Positions 49,577 through 61,210 of a stretch of 64,000 bases of DNA are shown here, one piece after another (within the stretch, counting starts at the first letter, position 1; each line of letters begins with the position of its first letter). The translations under genes and the position numbers were made by a program. This stretch comes from Rhododendron vialii (Eukaryota; Streptophyta; Magnoliopsida; Ericales; Ericaceae): the NCBI RefSeq assembly GCF_030253575.1, contig NC_080567.1, positions 37,291,501 through 37,355,500 on the forward strand. The letters are read 5' to 3'. The notes under the pieces were generated by a model. The model ran no database searches. It was given only the letters and a program-made list of their open reading frames with translations, and was not told where the DNA came from.

Positions 49577-50226
49577 ATGGCTCCCATCACTTACGATATG
49601 GAGGTCACTTCCTCAATCCCGCCCGCCAAGATGTTCAAGGCCTTTGTCCTTGACGGCGACACCCTCATCCCCAAGGTCCTCCCACAGGCCATCAAGAGTG
49701 TGGAAACCCTCCAGGGAGATGGCGGAGCTGGAACCATCAAGCTCACCACTTTCGGCGAAGGTTTGTTCACTCACTCTGTTCTTTCTCATGACCAAATTTT
49801 GTTGCTTCTTTATGTTATATGTTCGGGCATATATGATGTTTTGAATTTACTAAGATGCAAGTAATCAGGAAGCTCCAATTTGGAACGAAATCGATATTGT
49901 ATTAACGAAGCTGCTTTTTAAATCTCCAATATGCAGGGAGCAAACACAAGTGTGTGAAACACAAGGTTGATGCCCTCGACAAAGAGAACTTCACATACAG
50001 TTACAGCATCATCGAAGGTGATGCTTTGGACGGTTTCGAGTCAATCTCTTACCACATCAAGATCGTCCCCTCTCCCGATGGAGGATCCATCTGCAAGAAC
50101 AGGAGCATCTACTGCCCCAAAGGTGATAACAAGGTCACAGAAGAGGAAATCAAGTCTGGCAAAGAGAAGGCTTCAAGCATCTTCAAGGCTGTTGAGGCCT
50201 ACATTTTGGCACATCCCGATTGCTAA
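49577..50226 (+). CDS. Bet v 1 / PR-10 family protein
   Basis: Two exons, 49577-49760 and 49937-50226, join in phase 1 (GAAG|GT...AG|GGAGC) to give 157 aa, the usual PR-10 length. The single intron position after about codon 61 is typical of the family. The glycine-rich P-loop-like GDGGAGTIK (residues 47-55) and the C-terminal [19 protein letters not shown] helix are diagnostic. There is no signal peptide, as expected for cytosolic PR-10. Family knowledge: these proteins hold small hydrophobic ligands in a large cavity and are often induced by pathogens or stress; several relatives are pollen or fruit allergens. The ligand here is not predictable. Confidence 0.95.
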
Positions 50227-51292
50227 ACTAATGATTAGTTCTCGGATTCCAAGTTGAGAGCTTGAGATATGTACTACTATGGGTGTGCCTTTACTCTATT
50301 TTTTTCCCCTTTTCTTGAGAGGAAGTGCCTTTAGTTAAAGGCGTGGTTTTCCGTTGTGTGTTGTGTGTTGTTTGCCACTTTCAGTCAATAAGAAGGACAC
50401 TATAATGTTGTCTTTCATCCAGGATTGTATTTCGGGATATATGAATTAAAGGTATTTTAAACATATAAGAACTTCGAGATCATACTTGTCTTCTGTCAAA
50501 TACTGCTTTGAAAAGATGAACTTCGAGATCAATTATTGATGTATCAAGCATATCTGTTAATCAGGACTGAATCTGCATATCTGTTTCAAGCAATCAATAA
50601 TCATGTCATTAGCAAATCAGATAGCAATTGATGTAGATGGCCATATTGCCAACATTTTTATTTCGTGCTACAGATTCCCCAAGCAAGTTGTGTCTAGTAT
50701 TGTGTTCAGCTTGGGTTCGGGTTTAACCAGGTTAGCTCGCCTTGGGCCAGATCTAGAACCGTTCTCAACTATTTGTGTAGCCTTGACAAGGATGCCAAAA
50801 ATACATGAATTGTAAGTTTATCTAGAGGAGATACAGATTATAGAGCACTTCTCATTCTTCACTGCCAATGCTGTAAAGGATGGCCATGAAAGTTTTCCCA
50901 TTAGTTGAAGGGTTAAACTCTCCATGGTTCACAATTTCCAAAGCAGCATTTAAATGAAGATGGAGGGTAAAGAAAGAGGTACCAAAAACATAAAATTAAA
51001 ACTACCAGATGGGACTACTGTACAGGGGCAACTGGGGTTTATTGCATATCCTCAAAGAACAGAATTCAGTTAGGCTAGGAAAAAACAACCCTGTGGGGAA
51101 TTTTGCCAAGGGCTACAAATCATGGAGTTAAAAGGGTGTTTCCCTGACAGACCCAAAGGCATAACAAGCTGATGTGTTTCTCTATTTGGGCTTCGTCCAT
51201 AGCCAAAAAAATTCAAACCTTCCATTTTATAGACCTCGATGTGTGGAATAGTCCTGAGAAAAAATTAAATCGATCAGACATTAGTAATTCAC
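50227..51292. other. PR-10 3' flank and gene-poor stretch
   Basis: A plausible 3' UTR runs to about 50450. Beyond that I see no family match in any frame. Confidence 0.4.
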
Positions 51293-51733
51293 TGAGCAAA
51301 TCACGGTTGTCTTGGATATGCTCGTGGGGCTGATGGAAAAGTTCTTGGCATTTTGTTAACAATGCATCCTGGAATCAAGTTGTCAAGAATTGCAGAAGCT
51401 CTTGCCATTCGTGATGGGTTGAAGCTGGGGATCTCCTTAAAACTTACCCAGGGTGTATAGAATCGGATGCAGAACCGATTGTGAGGAATAGAATCGGATG
51501 CAGAAGCGATTGTGAGGAAATGCACAGAGGCACATGATCAACCCACTGACGTGATAGTGCTCATACATGACTGTCTTGTTTTGAAGAATCATTTTGATTA
51601 CGGTGGATTTAGTTTTATCAAATGTGAACGTAATTGGGCTGCACACAACTGTGCTCATAAAGCTCTTTTTAATGGTTTGTCTGATTTGTGGACGTTCTTT
51701 TTTTTAGTATACATTTCGCCACTGCTAGGATAA
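51293..51733 (+). pseudogene. RNase H-like (RVT_3) fragment
   Basis: One frame gives GCLGYARGADGKVLGILL...SRIAEALAIRDGLKLG and another continues CTEAHDQPTDVIVLIHDCLV...FIKCERNWAAHNCAHKAL. This is the RVT_3 RNase H-like pattern (G..rd..G..; AEA.A...gl; R..N..AH..A). The two halves are out of frame. A 29-bp tandem duplication (agaatcggatgcagaa.cgattgtgagg, about 51459-51518) sits between them. Likely the end of a decayed LINE or a domesticated RNase H gene. Confidence 0.6.
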
Positions 51734-52630
51734 AATTTATGGTTCCATCCTTTCCCTTTCTATGCGACATTCGAATGGTCTTCATCAAACCATCTATAAG
51801 CCAAAAGAATTAAAAAGGAACCTTTCATCAAACAATTTCTATGCGAAAATTATGGTTGACATAGTGGGTAATTAATTAACGTAGAATACCTTTGTGGAAT
51901 CCGATACATGTGAGCGATTATGTTCGATTGACATAGTGGTCCATTCAAAGGGGAAAGTGATTGCAATTAGAGGCAAGGAGGAAAGTTGAATACATGTTTT
52001 ACCTGTCTTGGGTTTCTGTTTGAAACAGTTTGGTATGTTTTTTTTTTATCCCTTTGCATAGAATCACTTTGTCGTGCAGCGGAGTACGTGAATGGGTAGT
52101 CGGCGCCCTTGGTTGTCGGCTGCCAAACTTCAGTGGATGCGAAGAATGGAGCGGTGAAGCAATTTTGGGAAGCGTTTACTGTTTCCCCACCTAATGAGTT
52201 GTGTCCTTTGGAAGCCAGGAGAGGCTGTCGTTGTTTTGTATCAAATCCGTTGGAGCCATGTCGTTTGGGAAAGAGGTGTAGAGGGGAGCAAGTACTAATT
52301 GCAAGTGTCTAGGGGTATTTGTGAAAAATAAAAAGTAAGAAACACTTTCGTACATTTAAAAAAAGTTGTATAAATTACTTATTTTTTATTTTATAGAGAC
52401 AAGTCATTCTATAAAATATCTCACATTTTATATTATAGTAGTTATTTGACAAATCCAAACACTGTCTGGGAGTTCCAATCCGAATAGGAAAAGAAGTCGA
52501 AAAGAGTTTCTCCTTCTTCCAAAACCCTTCCCATTCTGCAACCAAAATTCCGTGCAGTTTAAAAGACCCAAAAACAAAACCCAGCGATAATGACATATAC
52601 TCCATTCATTACTCAAAACCAAACTTCACA

Positions 52631-55600
52631 ATGGGCAACACAAACTCAACAAAACCCCAACAAGAACAACCCCCACCCCCTTCCCAACCCGAACCCGACG
52701 ACGATCCCTTTACCTGCGAAATATGCATCGAACCCGTGTTATCAAACAACAAATTCCGCAACAACAGCCTCTGCGTTCACCCGTTCTGCGTCGACTGCAT
52801 AACCAAGTATCTACAACTCAAAATCAAAGACGATCGAGTCGCTGGTATCAAGTGCCCCGGACTAAACTGCGACCGGTTGCTGGACCCACTCCGCTGCCGG
52901 ACCCTAATACCTCCGGAAGCGTTCGACAAGTGGTGCGACCTGCTATGCGAGAAGGCCCTGTTGGGGCTCGACAGATGTTACTGCCCGAACCGGCGGTGTT
53001 CGGCCGTGGTGGTGAACGAGTGTGGGGGGGTGGTGAAGAGAAGCATGTGTCCCAATTGTAAGAGGCTGTTTTGCTTTTCCTGTGAGTTGCCGTGGCACGC
53101 GGGGTACCGGTGCGAGGAGAGTGGGCAGCTGAGAGATGAGAATGATGTTGAGTTTGGGGTTCTTGCTGAGAGGAAGAAGTGGATGAGGTGCCCACAGTGT
53201 CACCATTGTGTTGAGCGAGTTCGTGGTTGCTCCATTGTTAAGTGCAGGTTCTCTCTCTCTCTCTCTCTCTCTCTCTATGTGTGTGTATATAATATGTACA
53301 TCGGGACGGACACCCAAAAAAACATTTAAACAAACATCCAAAATCTCAATATCATAGTTCTTGATCGAATTTTTATGATCCGAACCGTTCAATGTGTGCA
53401 GAATGTGATTTTAAGAGTGCTCGCGAAAAATTAGCAAAAAAAATGACCGGAAAAGGCTTGATTTAAGCAAAATTTATTTGAACCGTTCAATAAAAAACTG
53501 TTTGAAACTATTGGGATCAAGCCCCTTTCCGGTCATTTTTTGATTTCTCGCGGATACCTTTAGAATCACGTTCTGATCACATTGAGCAGTTCGGATCATT
53601 AAAATTTGATCGGAAACTATGAGATATTTTTTTAAGTGTTTTTTTGGGTGTCTCCGGAACCGCTCCATACATACATTTTACTAGTTATTAAATTGCTAGT
53701 AAAATGTCATTGTTGCGTCTTGTGGTGGCCTAGATCCATCACTGCACATATTTTAGATGGTTAATTTATGAAAAAAAAAATTCTCGGCAAACAAAAAACT
53801 TTTATAAAAGCTCGAAGATGTAGGTGGCCTAGATCCATCACTGCACATATTTTAGATGGTTAATTTATGAAAAAAAAAATTCTCGGTAAACAAAAAACTT
53901 TTATAAAAGCTCGAAAGGGTACATCGAGGGATAGAACAAGAGAAACACAAAGTGCATCCCAAAAGGAATGAAAAAAGAACAATACAACGTCCAACAGAAA
54001 GTTGGATGAGAAACACCTCAAAGGTAGATTAAAATTTCAGTTTACAAATTCCATCCAGGTATCCCTTAAAGTCTTCTACCGTATATAACTTGAGATCGTG
54101 CTTGGTTCTCATCCACATAGCCACCCTTATTTTGATTAGATCCGGCACATCCCAAACCCTCGTAGAAGCATTGTTGAGACCAAAGTGTTGCACAAAAGCA
54201 TGTTTCCCAAATGTCTTTCTCTAAATTCTGAAATCTGTTCCCAAACCACCAGTTAGCAAGAGCCTCTAAAGATGATGGACACACCCACTTAACATGCCAT
54301 CAATCCAAAATCAAAAGACCAAACATCCCATGAAAATTGACAATAGAGTAACAAGTGGTGGGGTGTTTCCAAATGCAGAGAGCAAAGGGGACATACCAAT
54401 AATTGAGATTCCGTAATGATGTTTTGACTTTGTAGAAACCTTGTTGCCACTCGCACCTGAACAGTCATCCAAGCAAAAATTTTCACATTTGGAGGACTCA
54501 AGTTTTTCTACAAAGAACCCAGCACTCTGAGATCCTTGACTAACCATGCAAATCCCCATGTCTATAAGCTGATCTCACCATAAAGCACTTATCTGCTGTC
54601 CATTTCCGCTGTAAACAATCAGGTTTGGAGGGGTCTAAGGTCATGTTCTGTAACCTCAACAGTAAGCCCTCCCGTTGTTGAGTCTCACAGTCGAACAACC
54701 TTCTTCTAAACATCAAATCCCACCTTCCATTTACCAGACCACCTCACCCTGTTGATTAGACGCTGAAAACAGCCTTGGATATTCTTCTTTGAGAGCTTTA
54801 TTCCCCAACCAAACATGATTCCAAAAGGATGTTTCAGACCTGAGTTGACCTGCACACGAAAACCCTCCTGAAAAACCTTTCCAAGGCATGATTCCAAAGG
54901 GATGTTTCAGACCAGAGTTGACCTGCACACGAAAACCCTCCTGAAAAACCTTTCCAAGGCAAGAATTAAGGTCCCCAATAGAACAAATATCCCTCGATCC
55001 AAATGTTAGAAACTGAACCTGACCTGGGAATATAAGGCAGCCAACAAATCTGGTCTAAGTTATACTACTTCCGTTCCGATTTATTTGTCCAATTTTGGGT
55101 TTCCAACTTATTAAGGAAATCAAATCTAATCCATTAATTTGAAAATCTACATAATCTGAGCCATTGATTTTGAAATCGGACAGTCAATTTGAACATGTAT
55201 AAGTCAAAAAGGAGACAAACAAATCAAGACTTACGGAGTATTTTCCTTTAGTAACCTTTACCTAGAGAGACTCCTTATCTTTGCTAAACCTCCACCACCA
55301 CTTTGAAAGGAGTGGAATTGATTTATGTGGAAAGTGTCTAAATATGTGAATTTCTATGTGACTAGTAACTCGTCCTTTTGCTTGCACAGTTAACTATGTC
55401 AATGAGACTCGCTTGGTTGGGTTGGTTAGAGCATTTTCAATCCTTACCCTTTTTTTTATTCAAATTTGGGTAGAAATTTGAGTCAAAAGCGTGATTTGGG
55501 TAAGGTATCTCCAATGTTAAACCTATATTAGTATCCAAATCTATTCTTGAATAGCACATTTGTAATTAATGATTGACAAACTTGTAATTAATGAGAGTGA

Positions 55601-56807
55601 AAACAGACTTTGAAAAAAATGAGTATGGGTTTGAATCTCCCCAAATTTGGGTGAGGAAATGGGTATAACTCAAAATGGGCCGGTAGATAAATTAGTATAA
55701 CATTGGAGATGAGTTTTTAAGCTTTTTATTCAAATTTTGGGTATGAATAATAAAATGGGTAAGGATTGAAGATACTCTTATTTGCTTTATGCTTTTAAAT
55801 TTTTAATCAACACACAGAATAAGCTAGGAAATAATAAGTGGTTGCAAAACAAGTTTGCGTATTCTTCATATGGCTTTTAAAGCATCTCGATCCAATGGTT
55901 CATGCCATTTTTGGGTGCCAAAGTCAGATTTGGCATTCTAATTTGGCCAAACTGCTCCAGTGGTGGGAGAGCCAAAATTTGGCACCATTCCTCAACTACC
56001 AAATGATACTTCACTTTCTGGAAACACAAGTAACCTGGGATTTGAGTCGTTTGACTAACAAGTAACAACAAAATGGAGAACTTAATTGGGTAGTGTCAAT
56101 TCTTCTTCTTCTTCTTCTTTTAATTTGTTGTTTATTTTTTTGGTGGCCAAACTGGTGAAAATCTGAGAGCAAGTTTATCAGTAATTAGGTAAAAAAAACT
56201 TGTGAACAATGCATATTTTTTATTTTACATACTCACATTTCTTTCAATACTATACCAACACTATCTATTTAACATATCCTCTATTAAAATATATTTTCTT
56301 TCTTTCTCTAACAATGCACCAAAGTACAACTTTTTAAAAAAAAAAGAAGAAAGAGGAAGAGAGAGGGACAGAGAGAGGAGAGAGAAAATAATATTATAAA
56401 TTACATACCAGATGAATAGTGGATAGGTAAAAATGGCTAAATACTATTCATAAATACATTTTACCTTTATGTTTACCTACTCTACTGTAGGAATACTTTT
56501 TCCCTTTTGGTGAGCCAAATTAGCTTTATAGCTATTTTGGCTTTGCTGGTAAACTTGCTCTGAAAGGGAAATAAAAGTATGCGGGGGCAAAAAAAGAGTG
56601 ATCTGATTCTTGCTTGCTTTTTTCATTTGGCAATGAAGATGTGGGAGCCTTTTCTGCTACAATTGTGGATGGGATGTTCTTCGACAAGGTTGTGGCTGCA
56701 ACAAAGGAGCTTATAGACCTGGGGTTGGTACAGTTCGTACTAGTATCATTTGTGCAATTCTCTATCTGCTACTATGTATGTTTTGGTACTATAATTATCG
56801 CATGTAA
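52631..56807 (+). CDS. RBR-type (RING-IBR-RING2) E3 ubiquitin ligase, copy 1
   Basis: Two exons, 52631-53247 and 56639-56807, join as AG|A to code Arg206; 261 aa. RING1: Cys29, Cys32, Cys48, His50, Cys53, Cys56, Cys75, Cys80. IBR: Cys118, Cys123, Cys140, Cys143, Cys148, Cys151, His156, Cys161. RING2: CPQC at 187-190, GC at 199-200, then CRCGSLFCYNCG. By analogy with parkin and HOIP, Cys200 would be the catalytic cysteine that accepts ubiquitin from an E2. The start MGNTNS fits an N-myristoylation signal, and residues 241-257 are hydrophobic (a C-terminal membrane segment), so a membrane-tethered ligase is inferred. The protein is short for an RBR. The 3.39-kb intron holds a CT microsatellite at its donor, a hairpin MITE, a LINE remnant and further MITEs. 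Paralogous to the gene at 61211. Confidence 0.88.
53248..53277. repeat. (CT)n microsatellite at the intron donor of RBR copy 1
   Basis: The intron begins GTTCTCTCTCTC; the CT run starts three bases into the intron. RBR copy 2 has the same arrangement. Confidence 0.9.
53301..53666. mobile_element. Hairpin MITE in the RBR copy 1 intron
   Basis: The left arm (cggacacccaaaaaaac; tgatccgaaccgttcaatgtg; aaaatgaccggaaaaggcttga) is matched inverted by the right arm ending ttgggtgtctccgg. The hairpin is about 365 bp. Absent from the RBR copy 2 intron. Confidence 0.8.
53720..53918. repeat. Tandem duplication of about 100 bp at a LINE 3' junction
   Basis: Two adjacent copies of a unit containing ggtggcctagatccatcact, a poly-A run, ttctcggcaaac and ttttataaaagctcga. 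The first part is native intron, since it also occurs in the copy 2 intron near 62228. The second part looks like a LINE 3' end on the minus strand. Confidence 0.75.
53865..55010 (-). mobile_element. 5'-truncated LINE remnant in the RBR copy 1 intron
   Basis: On the minus strand one frame reads PPNVKIFAWMTVQVRVATRF, then CPLCSLHLETPHHLLLYCQF and W. This is the zf-RVT domain of plant L1-type reverse transcriptases. The 3' end, with the tail region, faces left at about 53870. Frames are broken, the RT core is missing, and a 70-bp segment is tandemly duplicated at about 54824-54963. Confidence 0.75.
55059..55242. mobile_element. Stowaway-like MITE
   Basis: Left end ctacttccgttccgatttatttgtcc and right end gacaaacaaatcaagacttacggag are imperfect inverted repeats bordered by TA. 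Confidence 0.6.
55429..55777. mobile_element. MITE with GAGCAT-type ends and TTA target duplication
   Basis: Starts gagcattttcaatccttaccc and ends gggtaaggattgaagatactc, flanked by TTA on both sides. The interior is rich in inverted caaatttggg phrases. Confidence 0.75.
56167..56560. mobile_element. MITE with GAGCAAG ends and TGA target duplication
   Basis: Starts gagcaagtttatcagtaa and ends ttgctggtaaacttgctc, flanked by TGA on both sides. It lies about 80 bp upstream of exon 2 of RBR copy 1. Confidence 0.75.
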
Positions 56808-57134
56808 TTACGAGCTCATTGTCGACATAACTTATGTGTATGCATGTAATATTGAGCTTATCATCTATATAACTTAGGACATGTTTGGAGGATACGTGAT
56901 GTTACTATTAACAGCTCTGTACTCTTAATTTTCTGGAGCTTCAGATCTCATGTTTGGGTTTTTAAAACCGATAAGTGGTACCGGTTTCTTGATTTGAGTT
57001 CTTCTTTTCTATTTTGAATCCTTGAGCTTGGAACCGATGCAAGTATATTTTGAGGCGTGTGATTCGGTTTAGTCAGTGTGATTGAATGGAGTTGCAAACA
57101 ATTTGCTCCTTAGGTTTTGGCCACGCCAGAATTT

Positions 57135-57692
57135 TTGTTTTTGTTTTTTTTTATCGGCAAAATAAATTTTATTACTGGGAAAAGGGGAGGAGAGATCCAA
57201 CCAAAAGTTGGAAATATACCTAAAGGGCAAAGTCCAAACACTTGGGGCCTATAAGCCCAAATACAACAGTTAAGATCACAATCAAAGGTCTACACACCCA
57301 AATTATTACAATAAAAGCACAAAAAGCCCAAACAACTAGCCCAACATCAAAAAGCTCAAAACCAAAAACCTAACGACTGAAACATCTTCCACCCACAGCC
57401 ACCCATTCTACCACCGCCGCCATCATCAATCAGACAACCACGTCACCGTCTCTTGCCTCCTCCCAAAACAGACCGAATCAACCCAGAGGAGGTCTCGATC
57501 AGGAGAGTAGAGTAAGGAGAGAGAGGGAGAGAGATAGCAGGAGAGAGAGGAGGAAAAAGAAGCCCGGGGTGGAGGGAGGGAGGGGCCTCCCCCCGGCGGC
57601 GACAATGCCGAAGAAGAGCCCTAGTCGAAGATAAGTTTAGAGAGAGAGAGAGAGAGATTGATAAAAAAAAAAAGTGATTGCACTTGACAATT
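57135..57692 (-). mobile_element. Short LINE-type retroelement with target duplication
   Basis: Flanked by the direct repeat gccagaattt (57125-57134 and 57693-57702). On the minus strand it ends with an AATAAAATTTATTTTGCCGAT-like tail and poly-A, the usual end of plant L1 elements. It begins with a CT-rich, GC-rich leader. It has no ORF2, so it is internally deleted or non-autonomous. The homologous site near 47052 lacks it. Confidence 0.75.
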
Positions 57693-58150
57693 GCCAGAAT
57701 TTGTTCATTGAAGAAACTCTCGACTTTATTTGTCTTTGACAATTGACAACTTATTTTAATTTCTACTAGAATTCAATATTTACAACTGTAGTTATAATAA
57801 TAAGAAGGGAATTAATTATTGAATCTTCTGCACTCCATTAATGTACTAAATGGTCCAGTACGTTATGCCCGTTCGTGGGTCCATTTTGGATGTACGTTGT
57901 TGATTAAAACTGCTCTATTTGAGAGCTTGTCGAAAATATCAACTTAACCAAAAATCTAGTTGATCACTTGATCTAATATCACTTGATATGAATTTAAAAT
58001 AAATTTGGGCAAATTTTCGTAGTCGTTCCTCTAGTTTTACGGTTGTTCTCAATTTCGTCCCTCTAGTTTCATTTGATACCAAATAAATTATGTAGTTTGT
58101 TTTACGTTTCAAATTGGTAAAATCGTTAACAACGTTAATGAAACTAACAG

Positions 58151-58420
58151 AAAAATATGATTAAAAAATTAAGTGCTCCAATTTTTAATCCGGTTGAACC
58201 GATGCGAAGATCTTATTTTTTTGATCATTTTACCATAGATGGTCGTAATGAATTTTTGGCTCTAAGGGCTTTCAACGAGCATCCGAAGACTCCTTTAAGA
58301 GGCCTCAGAGCCAAAAATATATTATGACCATTTAAAATAAAATTATCAGAAAAATAAGATCTTCACACCGGTTCAAACAAATTAAAAATTGGAACACTTA
58401 ATTTTTTAACTATATTTTTT
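58151..58420. mobile_element. Hairpin MITE
   Basis: The left phrases attaagtgctccaatttttaat and gcgaagatcttatttttttgat recur inverted on the right side. The flanking 58007-58150 (tcgtccctctagtttcattt) is absent from the homologous RBR 3' flank at 47 kb, so the inserted unit may be larger. Confidence 0.7.
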
Positions 58421-58711
58421 AATATATAAACGGTATATGAGTTAGATGGGCTCCAATATAATTTAGTGTTGCAACCGTTTTCCAAGATATATATTTTGAC
58501 GATATTCTCAACGAGCTCTGCAAAAGTAATATGTTCCGATCATCAAAGTGAGCTCAAAAAAATGCTCACAAACGACTAGCAAGCATAACTGAACAGATTA
58601 GTTCATTTAATGGACTGTAGAGATCAAATTCTAATTATGCACATTGTGTGATATGCTCGTAAACTTAGAGAATGAGCAACACAGTCACAATTAAATTGTG
58701 GCCCATACAAG

Positions 58712-59204
58712 CAGGGACAGATTCAGAAATATAGTCTAGTGGGGACACTCGTTAATCATAATGACGAAAATTCAACTTTTTTAGTCAATCACAATAAGAT
58801 AGTACAAAATTAAGACATGCATTACTAATTACAAAATGAGCGTAAAATCTCAAACAAAAATTTTAAAATATGTTTTAAATAAACATCGACAAATTTTAGA
58901 ATGATCGAGCTATTTTTGTTAATGACTTTATTTTAAAAAATATTTCTCCCAGACAGTTAAAAATAAAGATAATAAAAAAAGAATAGCTCCAAATAGACAA
59001 ACAACTTGCAAGGTAATAAATATAAATGCACCATTTGATGAAATTCAGATATAAAATTAATTCTATATGTGTATTTTCGAGATATATGCAAGTGTGTATA
59101 TTTATATATTAGCACACTTTCATAATTATGCTAATTTATATAAAATATTTTAATTGTATTTTAATTTCGAGTGGGGGCACATGCCCCCTTTAGATCCGTC
59201 CCTG
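58712..59204. mobile_element. hAT-like non-autonomous element
   Basis: Starts CAGGGACAGATTCAG and ends gatccgtccctg, with GTGGGG/gggggcac next to the ends. An 8-bp repeat catacaag lies immediately left (58704-58711) and four bases beyond the right end (59209-59216). 8-bp target duplications are typical of hAT elements. AT-rich and non-coding inside. Confidence 0.6.
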
Positions 59205-59722
59205 CATGCATACAAGGTTGTGACTTGCTCAAGAACGAATATGTATGGAATAGAAAGTTTCCAACCGCCCAAGTGAAGAAGTGTTACAAATAATAAAGAA
59301 ACTAGGGTCTCGTTCAGTTGCTAGGAAAGTACAGGAAATGATAAAAAAAATTAACTTTTTCATAACTTTTTTAGTGTTCAGTTGACAGGAAAGTAGTAGG
59401 AAACATGTTTTTAAGTTTTCGTACAAGATTTACTTTCTTGCAAAAGTTATCTGACTAAAAGCATAGGATTTTGCGTCACGGAAAAAATTTTCTTCGTTGT
59501 GGGGCCAAAATAATTGGCGGGTAAGAAAAAAAGCGAATGACACCAATACCCAAAAAATACGAATTAGGCTCTTAGAAAAGCACTTTGAGATTTACGTGAG
59601 CAACAATAATTTTGACCATTATAATGTTTTCTGAGATAATTGTTGTCGAAAAAGATTGGTAGTTTATGTTTTTAGAAGTATTTATTTATCTTGTCATTAA
59701 TATTCAATTTTGTTTTCTACTA

Positions 59723-59994
59723 CTCCCTCCGTCCCTTTTTTTGTGTCCAGTATTCCATTTTGGGCTGTCCCTTTATAAGTGTCTATTTTGTAAAGTTAGT
59801 GGGGTAAAAGTTGGTGTATTGTCTATTTTGTCCCTAAAAGTAGATTTTATTTTGAAAAGTTAGTGAGTAAAAGTGTAATGATGATGGGTAAGTAGGGAAA
59901 GTGGAGGAAAAAGTTGATGTGAAAGGTGTAATGATGGTGTCTTTTTAATAAGTTGGAATTACGAAGCAGGACACTTAAAAAGGGACGGAGGGAG
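59723..59994. mobile_element. Stowaway MITE, copy 2 (272 bp)
   Basis: Same family as 25164-25436: CTCCCTCCGTCCC start, gggacggagggag end, TA flanks, and near-identical interior (e.g. ttttgggctgtccctttata, taagtagggaaagtgga). 59995-61210 holds no gene until the RBR copy 2 leader, which starts about 61020 and matches the copy 1 leader (gagtttctccttcttccaaaacccttccc). Confidence 0.85.
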
Positions 59995-61210
59995 TAACTA
60001 ATTGTCAATGAGTTTTTGTATCGGCAACTAATCAAGCACGGTTATTTAGCATTTGTTGATTAAGTTATCATTTACTTATTTTTAAACTTCATTTGTTAGA
60101 TTAATTACCAGAGGATGTCAATTTAAATGGGAGATTTGCTCATTCAGAAGATAGCAAATTGAATAGGAAATTCCAAGTCAATTTTTTAATTTCACGTTAA
60201 GGCTTTGCATTAGATAAAATACATTTTCCGTATGTGTTAATTTTTGAAATATGATAGCCTATTATTTAGCTCTCAAAGTTACTTTTATTTAAAAAGCCAT
60301 GGAAATAAAAATAAAGAAATTTTTCATAAGTGTCTTTTCCAGACAAATGAACCACTAAACTTTTGATTTTCTGCAAAAAAAATTTGTCAAATGAACACTC
60401 ACAGGAAAATAGATTTTTTTTTCCTTTACTTCACTTTTCTTGAGAATAACTCTCCGGTACAACATTCATGAAATGTGCTACACACATTTTATCAAGGAAC
60501 ACTCAGGAATACACAAAACAACTTGGCTTTTGAAAAGTCAATGTAGGAGGTGAGAAAAACTTGTCAAACCCCGAATTCGTTAAGATATATTTAAATGAAT
60601 TTGGGAGGAGATTTTCGAAGAATGAAATAGAAATCTATCGGGAAAACACTCTTTTCATCGTATTATTCAAGGAAAACTGCTAATCTCTCTTTTTCGCTTG
60701 TTGAAAGAAATTATTAAAAGAGGAAAGGAAATTTTCCAAAAAACTTTCGTTCCTTAATTATTTGGTTCCTAGCAAGAAAAAGAATAAGAGAATTTTCCAA
60801 AAAGAAATTCATCCCTTTCTCCTCATTTCCCTCTTAATTTTGCCGTTCTTTCTTGTTCTACTAACACTTTTTTATCCTCTCATTCAAAACAGAGCATGAA
60901 TGTTTTCTTTTTAGAAATACTCCTACTTAAATCAAACTGTGTTTGAAATCGTTTGAAATACGAGAGCCTACATTCATCGAACGGCTCTAGATGCAGCAGC
61001 GTTCTGTTGTTGTGTTCAGCACCTGTTCTTTGACGAATCCAAACACCGTCTATGAGTCTATCCATTCCAACGGGGAAAGAAGTCCTCCATATCCAAGAGA
61101 CAAGAGTTTCTCCTTCTTCCAAAACCCTTCCCATTTCTGCAACCAAGATTCCAATTAAAAAGAAATACCAAAGCAAAACTCAGCAATAATACTCAAAACC
61201 AAACTTTACA

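Noticed and set aside
50603-50815. 70-codon plus-strand frame downstream of PR-10
   Set aside because: No recognisable family, and it lies among decayed retroelement sequence.
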